This document shows, in pieces, positions 1 through 4,753 of a stretch of DNA of 5,386 nt. The stretch is from Alphaproteobacteria bacterium. Lineage in GTDB: Bacteria; Pseudomonadota; Alphaproteobacteria; Sphingomonadales; Emcibacteraceae. The stretch spans positions 1-5,386 of the forward strand of contig JAUILB010000213.1 in NCBI GenBank assembly GCA_030432815.1, in the 5' to 3' direction. Position 1 is the stretch's first letter; each line of letters opens with the position of its first letter. The position numbers and the translations under genes were made by a program. Below the pieces are notes generated by a model. It was not told the origin of the DNA. It saw only the letters and a program-made list of their open reading frames with translations, and did no database searches.

Positions 1-444
1 ATCTGTTATCGCACCACCTGCTGCTTTTTCGCTAAAGAAGAAGGTATAATTTACACCCACACCGAAATATGGTTTGATGCCTTCGCCATTAGTCATGGGA
101 ACATGATATTGCAATGATAATGTTGGTGGGAGTAGCCACGCACTTCCGAGATCTGCAGAAGCCCCAAGAGCAGTACCAATACCGACCACATTATGTTTTG
201 TTGTCGCAGCGATCAGTTCCAAACCAATATTATCAGCGATAAAATAAGTAAAATCCACTTCAGGCACAACTTTGTTATCAATATCCACGGTACCGCCAAT
301 TGATGTTGTTGCACTTTCATCCGGCATAACATAAATCGCGCGACCACGGATAAACAGGTCCCCTGCCTGCTGCGCCATGACTGTTTCAGTTCCCAGTAAT
401 GAGAATATAGCCAAACCAACACCGGCTATTAGTTTTTTTGACAT
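1..444 (-). CDS. ompW: OmpW-family outer membrane beta-barrel protein (partial, 3' end beyond window)
   Basis: The first 148 codons of a minus-strand gene that runs off the left edge in frame. Residues 1-24 are a Sec signal peptide: MSKK, a hydrophobic core, then V-M-A with cleavage predicted before Q25. The mature part alternates polar and hydrophobic residues like a beta-barrel and carries OmpW-type landmarks: VVPEVDFTYF (59-68), the DNIGLEL strand (71-77), LPPTLSLQYH (105-114) and KPYFGVGVNYTFFF (124-137). OmpW proteins are small eight-stranded outer-membrane barrels of about 200 residues with a hydrophobic channel, linked to uptake of small hydrophobic compounds and to stress or anaerobic responses; roughly 50-60 residues are missing here. 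The ATG at 444-442 is chosen because AGGAGA (457-452) lies 7 nt upstream and the signal peptide begins there. The gene is divergent from the nitrilase. A role in uptake of nitrile or aglycone substrates is possible but unsupported. Confidence 0.9.
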   Translation of the reverse strand, partial: MSKKLIAGVGLAIFSLLGTETVMAQQAGDLFIRGRAIYVMPDESATTSIGGTVDIDNKVVPEVDFTYFIADNIGLELIAATTKHNVVGIGTALGASADLGSAWLLPPTLSLQYHVPMTNGEGIKPYFGVGVNYTFFFSEKAAGGAITD

Positions 445-479
445 TTCATTTTCTCCTGTCAGTTAAATCAATTACCTTA

Positions 480-485
480 CTGATA
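480..485 (-). promoter_or_regulatory. Candidate -10 element of ompW
   Basis: On the minus strand, 485-480 reads TATCAG, a moderate match to TATAAT. It lies 23 nt downstream of the FNR-type box. Transcription would start near 473-474, giving a leader of about 30 nt before the ATG at 444. There is no good -35 hexamer, as expected for an activator-dependent promoter. This is a pattern match only. Confidence 0.35.
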
Positions 486-508
486 GCGGTTTTGGGCGGT
501 TAATTACT

Positions 509-522
509 TTGACCAAGGTCAA
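509..522. promoter_or_regulatory. FNR/FixK/Anr-type binding box
   Basis: The 14-mer TTGACCAAGGTCAA has perfectly inverted six-base arms (TTGACC and GGTCAA) around AA. It fits the CRP/FNR-superfamily pattern TTGA(T/C)-N4-(A/G)TCAA. It lies between the divergent ompW and nitrilase genes. Its centre (515.5) is about 41-43 bp upstream of the start site predicted from a TATCAG -10 element for ompW, the usual spacing of a class II activator. E. coli ompW is a known FNR-responsive gene, which supports the reading. Which regulator (FNR, FixK, Dnr/NnrR) binds cannot be told from the site. Confidence 0.6.
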
Positions 523-541
523 TTATATTGCGATACTTTAT

Positions 542-547
542 TATAAG
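542..547 (+). promoter_or_regulatory. Candidate -10 element of the nitrilase operon
   Basis: TATAAG matches the -10 consensus at five of six positions, and transcription would start near 554, about 39 nt before the preferred ATG at 593. No good -35 sits 17 nt upstream. The FNR-type box centre would be at about -38, a few bases off the ideal class II position, so control of this side by the box is less certain than for ompW. Confidence 0.3.
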
Positions 548-582
548 CGGCCGATGTCAATATCGGGGGTTTGGTTTGATCA

Positions 583-588
583 AGAGGA
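583..588 (+). promoter_or_regulatory. Ribosome binding site deciding the nitrilase start
   Basis: AGAGGA lies 4 nt before ATG 593. No comparable site precedes the in-frame TTG at 509 or the ATG at 554, so it fixes the start and removes a 28-residue N-terminal extension with no nitrilase similarity. Confidence 0.6.
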
Positions 589-592
589 TATA

Positions 593-1537
593 ATGACGAA
601 TTTAAAAACACTTAGTGTTCTGCAGATCGGTTCTTCGCCTGACGGCACGGAAAGTACTTTACAAAAAATCCTTTCCTATGAAGATCAAATCCGCGATGCG
701 CGCTCAGATATGGTTGTGATGCCTGAAGCCATTCTTGGCGGCTATCCTAAGGGCGAAAGTTTTGGCACACAGCTTGGGTTTAGGCTTGAATCCGGTCGGG
801 AAACATTTCATCGTTACTATGATGCTGCTGTCGATCTGGCAGGGCCGGAAATCATCCGGCTCTCCGAATTATCAAAAAGAACAAATGCTTCGATAGTTGC
901 AGGTATTATCGAAAGATCGGGTTCAACACTTTATTGCACAGCCATATTTCTTGATCCTGATCACGGTCTGATAGGTAAGCATAGAAAGCTGATGCCAACG
1001 GGGTCAGAGCGTCTTATTTGGGGGCAGGGTGATGGTTCAACACTTCCTGTTATTAATACAAAGGCCGGGAAAACAGGTGCGGTTATTTGTTGGGAAAACT
1101 ACATGCCACTGCTAAGAACTGCCATGTATTCAAAGGGCATTGAAATATGGTGCGCACCAACCGTTGATGCGCGGCCCGTATGGCAATCCACCATGCAGCA
1201 TATCGCACTTGAGGGCAGATGTTTTGTCTTGTCAGCCTGCCAATATCAGCCCTCACCCCATGAATTGGGTCTTGACGTGGACAATTGGCCTTCTGATGAA
1301 GCACTGATAAATGGCGGAAGTGTCATATTTGGCCCCCTTGGAGAAAAACTGGTTGGACCTTTGTTAGGAGAAGAAGGATTGATATCTGCAACGGTGGATT
1401 TGACTGACATTACCAAATCACGATATGATCTTGATACTGTTGGCCATTACGCAAGGCCGGATATATTTGAATTGCGCGTTAATGAAACACCACGCCAAAG
1501 CGTCGTTACCTTTATTGAGGAAAAAACAGATGACTGA
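593..1537 (+). CDS. Nitrilase (carbon-nitrogen hydrolase, nitrilase branch)
   Basis: A 314-residue cytoplasmic enzyme predicted to hydrolyse an organic nitrile to the carboxylic acid and ammonia. The catalytic set is complete: Glu45 in MPEAILGGYPKG, Lys132 in GKHRKLMPT, a second glutamate Glu139 in SERLIWGQGDGS, and the nucleophile Cys166 in ICWENYMPLLR. The 34-residue Lys-Cys spacing is the one seen in characterised nitrilases. The WENYMP and GYPKG signatures place it with true nitrilases (arylaceto-, aliphatic and plant-type nitrilases, cyanide hydratases) rather than amidases or carbamoylases; the substrate cannot be read from sequence. The ATG at 593 is preferred because AGAGGA (583-588) precedes it and the conserved fold begins at once (LKTLSVLQIGSS). 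An upstream in-frame TTG at 509 lies inside the FNR-type box and the ATG at 554 has no clear ribosome site. The stop overlaps the following cupin gene by 8 nt, implying an operon. Confidence 0.95.
   Translation: MTNLKTLSVLQIGSSPDGTESTLQKILSYEDQIRDARSDMVVMPEAILGGYPKGESFGTQLGFRLESGRETFHRYYDAAVDLAGPEIIRLSELSKRTNASIVAGIIERSGSTLYCTAIFLDPDHGLIGKHRKLMPTGSERLIWGQGDGSTLPVINTKAGKTGAVICWENYMPLLRTAMYSKGIEIWCAPTVDARPVWQSTMQHIALEGRCFVLSACQYQPSPHELGLDVDNWPSDEALINGGSVIFGPLGEKLVGPLLGEEGLISATVDLTDITKSRYDLDTVGHYARPDIFELRVNETPRQSVVTFIEEKTDD
1517..1521 (+). promoter_or_regulatory. Internal ribosome binding site for the cupin gene
   Basis: GAGGA lies 8 nt before ATG 1530, within the last nitrilase codons. It sets the start at 1530 rather than the in-frame ATG at 1425, which would bury a Tat signal behind 35 unrelated residues encoded over the nitrilase gene. 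Confidence 0.65.
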
Positions 1538-2249
1538 AGAAATCGAAGTTGCCGATGGTTTTTTTGTAAAAAGAAGAAAAATTGTTTTTGGCACTGCCGC
1601 ATCAATGGCTTTTGCAAGGCTTTTTATGATGCCTGCTGCGGCACAAGGCACCATGTCCTATGATCAGTTTTTAAAAGCCGCCAATCCACTTGCAAAATCA
1701 TTAATCGGTGATACATCAACCGCAGGACAGGATGAATACCTTCATTCAATCGCTGCTTTAGCGGCGCGGGTTGATGCGGTACCCGATCCCGTCGCATGGA
1801 ATGACAGCACCCAAAGCTTTACCCCGGGCACAGAGATTGGATTTACCCCTGGTGGAGAAAGCTTCACAGTTCTTCATTGGCGAATGGCTCCAAATACGGA
1901 AATAAGACTTCATCGTCACGATTATGGCAATGTTGTTACGCTTGGCTTGGGCGGCGAAGCAAGGGTTAGGAATTTTGAAGTTGTAAGCGAAAACAAGGAT
2001 TATGTACCGGGTAACATTATTAAAGTGCGCAAAACCGTCGATCAGCAACTGACAGCAGGCAATATCAATCTGGTATCGCTTGATCGTAACAATATACATG
2101 GCTTCATCGCCGGCCCGGACGGTGCACATGGGCTTGATATCACCACCCGCTTAAAACCACGCCCTGAATATGGCACACCTTATCTGGGCGTGCGCACTGA
2201 CGCTGAAGACGACATTCGCCAAATATACGAAGCTGAGTGGCAAACCTAA
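1530..2249 (+). CDS. Tat-exported cupin protein, PCO/ADO thiol-dioxygenase-like
   Basis: A 239-residue protein. Its N-terminus looks like a Tat signal: a twin arginine (R15-R16) in VKRRKIVFG, a hydrophobic stretch to about residue 34, then A-A-A with cleavage predicted before Q39, so it is probably a periplasmic protein folded, with its metal, before export. The mature part has a cupin core: motif 1 at about 121-142 with H128 and H130 in LHRHDYGNVV, and motif 2 with H190 in NNIHGFIAG. Three histidines without an obvious glutamate ligand, plus the NIHxFxA and following LDI strand, resemble the plant cysteine oxidase / 2-aminoethanethiol dioxygenase family, in which a three-His Fe(II) site oxidises thiols; H-H spacing (2 and 60) is close to that family. 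The substrate is unknown. The ATG at 1530 has GAGGA (1517-1521) 8 nt upstream inside the nitrilase end, suggesting coupled translation. A generic cupin of other function remains possible. Confidence 0.82.
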   Translation: MTEEIEVADGFFVKRRKIVFGTAASMAFARLFMMPAAAQGTMSYDQFLKAANPLAKSLIGDTSTAGQDEYLHSIAALAARVDAVPDPVAWNDSTQSFTPGTEIGFTPGGESFTVLHWRMAPNTEIRLHRHDYGNVVTLGLGGEARVRNFEVVSENKDYVPGNIIKVRKTVDQQLTAGNINLVSLDRNNIHGFIAGPDGAHGLDITTRLKPRPEYGTPYLGVRTDAEDDIRQIYEAEWQT

Positions 2250-2956
2250 GGCAGATTTGCAATGACCTGTTCCAGATGTGTCTTTGCTTCATCGGTAGGA
2301 CCAGGATAATCACCAATGATTGGTACATTACCCATATAGCCAATATCACGCATACCTTGTGGGCTTGTGAAATATCCACCCAGCACCAATGTTCTTAACT
2401 TGTCAAAAAATATTGCTGCATGTTCAAACTCTGCGACTTCCATCTGCGCTTCGTAAGCAATATCATCAATGATCTGAAATTGTTCAGCTTCACTGATATT
2501 CATAAATGTGTTTCCAAACCGTCGTGATGCTTCATCATCAAGCCATTGAAGACCGTTCAGGATAAGAACCCTGTCATTTTGCTGATCAGCGTAAGGTGCA
2601 CTGATCCATTCATCAATCACATCGGGAACACCCACCGCCGTTGCGGATGGGCCGCCCTCGTCTTCCGGGCAAATGATATCACTTAAATGCGCCACCAAAT
2701 TCAATTGTTCCTGCGTGAGTGTTTTTGGCCACGGTGTGGTCGGGTTTAATAGATCCGGATCCTGCCCATATTTTGGTCCCGTTATCGGCTCAAACGTTAG
2801 GTCAGGCCAATGACTGCCTTCTTTTACGTCCGGCATCGGGGTTTCCGGCGCATCACAGGCGACCACCACGCCACCGATCACCACAACAGACGTCATGCTA
2901 CCCAGCCATTTTAAGCTGTCACGTCGATTAATTTTTGAAACATATTTGGCACTCAT
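2246..2956 (-). CDS. Gluconate 2-dehydrogenase subunit 3 family protein (Tat lipoprotein, small subunit of GMC dehydrogenase)
   Basis: A 236-residue partner subunit for the GMC dehydrogenase encoded just upstream. The N-terminus has a Tat motif (N10-R11-R12-D-S-L-K) and a hydrophobic stretch ending in V-V-A-C, a lipobox with C34 as the probable lipidated residue; D35 at +2 would favour inner-membrane retention under the enterobacterial Lol rule. The mature part matches the family: the TLTQEQLNLVAHLSDIICPEDEGGPSA segment region (about 79-105), GVPDVIDEWIS (109-119), the helical middle, and FDKLRTLVLGGYFTSPQGMRDIGY (about 184-207). In known FAD-dependent gluconate and glucose dehydrogenases the small subunit carries the Tat signal and the catalytic subunit, which has none, is exported with it; that fits here. 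The ATG at 2956 has AGGGAG (2969-2964) 7 nt upstream and overlaps the large-subunit stop as ATGA, implying coupled translation. No cytochrome c gene follows. Confidence 0.93.
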   Translation of the reverse strand: MSAKYVSKINRRDSLKWLGSMTSVVVIGGVVVACDAPETPMPDVKEGSHWPDLTFEPITGPKYGQDPDLLNPTTPWPKTLTQEQLNLVAHLSDIICPEDEGGPSATAVGVPDVIDEWISAPYADQQNDRVLILNGLQWLDDEASRRFGNTFMNISEAEQFQIIDDIAYEAQMEVAEFEHAAIFFDKLRTLVLGGYFTSPQGMRDIGYMGNVPIIGDYPGPTDEAKTHLEQVIANLP

Positions 2957-4644
2957 GATGCTTCTCCCTTAATCTGTGACGCTAATCGCGTTGAATTTTT
3001 CATTGCCAATGTCAAAATTGTGATCGTACAGTTTTTATGCGGGTTTGAAGCAAATATGCCACCATCCATAATATATAAATTATCCACATCCCATGTCTGC
3101 CCCCACTTGTTGGTGACCGATGTTGCCGGATCATCCCCCATACGGGTTGTGCCTACTTCGTGAATAATCTGACCACCTGCGAGGATCGCTTCTTCGGGTG
3201 TTCTTTTGGGTGAGGTTACGTATCCTCCCATGGCATTAATCAGTTTTTCACCCCATTCAAGGCCGTGTGCCACCTGATTAAGTTCCTCATCTGACCATTT
3301 CCAATGGAATTTAAGAACCGGAATGCCCCATTTGTCCTTAACATCCGGGTCAATTTCACAGTAGCAATTATCATTCACCACCATTTCACCACGCAGGGCA
3401 AAACCGATGTTACTGCCATAATAATCACGAACCATTTGTTTGGCAGCAACGCCATACCCATCCGCATAACTGCCAAGTCCTATTTCAGGCTCGCCAAATC
3501 CACCACCGATTTCAAGATGATAGCCGCGTTTGAAATTAACCGATCCATTATCCTGTCCTTCATAATCCCACCAGGGGATATATAAATGATTGCCGGCAAG
3601 TCCGTCTTCATTATAACGCGGACGACCGCGTAACGCCGGAATATGACCGCTGATATCAGCACCGGTACTGTCCATCAGGTTCCGTCCCACCTGCCCGCTT
3701 GAATTGGCAATCCCATTTGGAAAACGTTCACTTTTTGAATTCAGCATAAGTCGCGCAGTTTCACAGGCACTGGCCGCTAAAATTACGATACCGGCATCTA
3801 CACGCACATCTTCTCGTGTTTTTCTGTTTACAAACGTTACACCCGATGCGCGGCCATTATCGTCAAGATGGACTTCTTTGACCATCGCATCCGTCACAAC
3901 CTTGAGGTTTCCGGTATCTTTTGCCCAGGGAATGACTGATGTTGTTGTTTGAAACGCTGCACCAATTGAACAGCCACGCCCGCAGTGTGTGGCATTAAAA
4001 CATGCTTCACGGGTATCAATCGCCCGTGTCAGAACCGCCCGGCGCATTGGCACAATCGGAAGGCCCAGTTTTTGACAGGCTGCTTCAACCAGAAGTTCAT
4101 AAACGCGCGGCTGTGCATGGGGTTGCAGCACCCCTTCACCGGAATCCGGCACATCATAAATGCCGGGATTATTACCCGAAACACCAACAAGTTTTTCACA
4201 TTTATCATACCAAGGCTGAACTTCTTCGTAATCAAGGGGCCAGTCGACGCCCAACCCGTCATGACTAAATGGTTTAAAGTCACGGTCATTAAAGCGCGGC
4301 ACATAGCGGCCAAAATGATTGGTACGCCCGCCAAGCATCCGTGCCCTCCACCAAAGAAATTCTGTTCCTTCTCCTGTGGTATAAGGCTCGCCTGGAACCG
4401 TCCAGCCCCCATCAACCGTCGCATCATAATAACCAAAATCCTTGTCAGAAGTGCTTACACCACGAAGGGGCGCTTCATGATTTTCATTAAACATTGGTGT
4501 TTCTTCAACGGGGTCATAATCACGCCCTGCTTCAAGCATTAAAACCCTTATGCCCGCTTCAGTCAGAATATGGGCAGACATTCCACCGCCTGCGCCGGAA
4601 CCAACGATCACAACGTCATATTCAAAACCATCATATGTTGCCAT
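2953..4644 (-). CDS. GMC-family FAD-dependent dehydrogenase, catalytic (large) subunit
   Basis: A complete 563-residue flavoenzyme, the usual length for bacterial GMC dehydrogenase large subunits. It opens with the FAD-binding Rossmann motif VIVGSGAGGGMSA (12-24) and acidic strand end LEAG (37-40), followed by the GMC segment MLGGRTNHFGRYVPRF (103-118). The C-terminal GMC domain has the expected catalytic pair: H495 in HEVGTTRMGDDP and N538 in NPHKNCTIT, 43 residues apart as in glucose oxidase (H516/H559). A cysteine cluster C215-x5-C221-x3-C225 lies where FAD glucose dehydrogenases carry an Fe-S cluster. There is no signal peptide; export with the Tat small subunit is likely. The family oxidises sugar or polyol hydroxyls, passing electrons to the respiratory chain. 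Next to a DUF1080 gene, glycoside C3 oxidation is a reasonable inference; other alcohols or sugars cannot be excluded. The ATG at 4644 has AGAGGGA (4657-4651) 6 nt upstream. Confidence 0.96.
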   Translation of the reverse strand: MATYDGFEYDVVIVGSGAGGGMSAHILTEAGIRVLMLEAGRDYDPVEETPMFNENHEAPLRGVSTSDKDFGYYDATVDGGWTVPGEPYTTGEGTEFLWWRARMLGGRTNHFGRYVPRFNDRDFKPFSHDGLGVDWPLDYEEVQPWYDKCEKLVGVSGNNPGIYDVPDSGEGVLQPHAQPRVYELLVEAACQKLGLPIVPMRRAVLTRAIDTREACFNATHCGRGCSIGAAFQTTTSVIPWAKDTGNLKVVTDAMVKEVHLDDNGRASGVTFVNRKTREDVRVDAGIVILAASACETARLMLNSKSERFPNGIANSSGQVGRNLMDSTGADISGHIPALRGRPRYNEDGLAGNHLYIPWWDYEGQDNGSVNFKRGYHLEIGGGFGEPEIGLGSYADGYGVAAKQMVRDYYGSNIGFALRGEMVVNDNCYCEIDPDVKDKWGIPVLKFHWKWSDEELNQVAHGLEWGEKLINAMGGYVTSPKRTPEEAILAGGQIIHEVGTTRMGDDPATSVTNKWGQTWDVDNLYIMDGGIFASNPHKNCTITILTLAMKNSTRLASQIKGEAS

Positions 4645-4682
4645 TTATCTTCCCTCTGAATTTTTTAAAACTATAGCCATAA

Positions 4683-4711
4683 ATTATCCGAATTGACAGC
4701 CCTCTTTTGAA
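4683..4711 (-). promoter_or_regulatory. Candidate promoter of the GMC dehydrogenase operon
   Basis: On the minus strand TTCAAA (4711-4706) and GATAAT (4688-4683) are separated by 17 nt, matching sigma70-type consensus at four and five of six positions. Transcription would start near 4676 with a leader of about 30 nt. The site overlaps the plus-strand promoter of the DUF1080 gene, so polymerase or a shared regulator could affect both. Pattern match only. Confidence 0.4.
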
Positions 4712-4721
4712 GTCTTACTGT
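4693..4721 (+). promoter_or_regulatory. Candidate promoter of the DUF1080 gene
   Basis: A perfect -35 hexamer TTGACA (4693-4698) is followed after 17 nt by TACTGT (4716-4721), which keeps the most conserved -10 bases (positions 1, 2 and 6). Transcription would start near 4728, leaving a short leader that includes the ribosome site at 4741-4746. A better-looking TATAAT at 4734-4739 would start transcripts within the ribosome site and is less likely. Confidence 0.45.
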
Positions 4722-4740
4722 TTTTAAAACGACTATAATT

Positions 4741-4746
4741 AGGGAG
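4741..4746 (+). promoter_or_regulatory. Ribosome binding site deciding a TTG start
   Basis: AGGGAG sits 7 nt before TTG 4754 but only 1 nt before the in-frame GTG at 4748, so TTG is the likely start. The next in-frame ATG (4799) would remove the signal peptide. Confidence 0.65.
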
Positions 4747-4753
4747 CGTGACG

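Larger units (their letters stand above)
4662..4730 (+). repeat. Short direct repeat flanking the divergent promoters
   Basis: TTTTTAAAAC occurs at 4662-4671 and again at 4721-4730, 59 bp apart, each followed within two bases by CTATA. The core TTTTAAAA is itself palindromic. The copies bracket the two overlapping promoters. They may be operator half-sites, or chance in AT-rich DNA. Confidence 0.4.

Noticed and set aside
509..592. N-terminal extension of the nitrilase from TTG 509
   Set aside because: The TTG lies inside the FNR-type box, has no ribosome site, and the 28 extra residues do not resemble nitrilases; ATG 593 has a ribosome site and begins at the conserved fold.
1425..1529. Upstream ATG extension of the cupin gene
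   Set aside because: It would overlap the nitrilase by over 100 bp and bury the Tat signal; ATG 1530 has a well-placed ribosome site.
1758..2129. Minus-strand open frame opposite the cupin gene
   Set aside because: Its translation shows no family features and it lies wholly within a conserved coding sequence on the other strand.
2158..2192. Inverted repeat CACGCCC / GGGCGTG as a terminator
   Set aside because: The loop is 21 nt, no T-run follows, and it lies inside cupin coding sequence; a 7-bp match can occur by chance.
3985..4542. Long plus-strand open frame (185 codons) opposite the GMC gene
   Set aside because: It is antisense to a conserved flavoenzyme, has no ribosome site or recognisable domain, and is a shadow of the real coding frame.
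2953..4644. GMC protein as a hydroxynitrile lyase, suggested by the adjacent nitrilase
   Set aside because: Plant R-hydroxynitrile lyases are GMC proteins, but this gene is coupled to a dehydrogenase small subunit and keeps the H495/N538 pair and a cysteine cluster, which point to a dehydrogenase.
4734..4739. Perfect TATAAT as the main -10 of the DUF1080 gene
   Set aside because: Transcription would begin within the AGGGAG ribosome site and no -35 lies at the right distance; the TTGACA-based promoter fits better.
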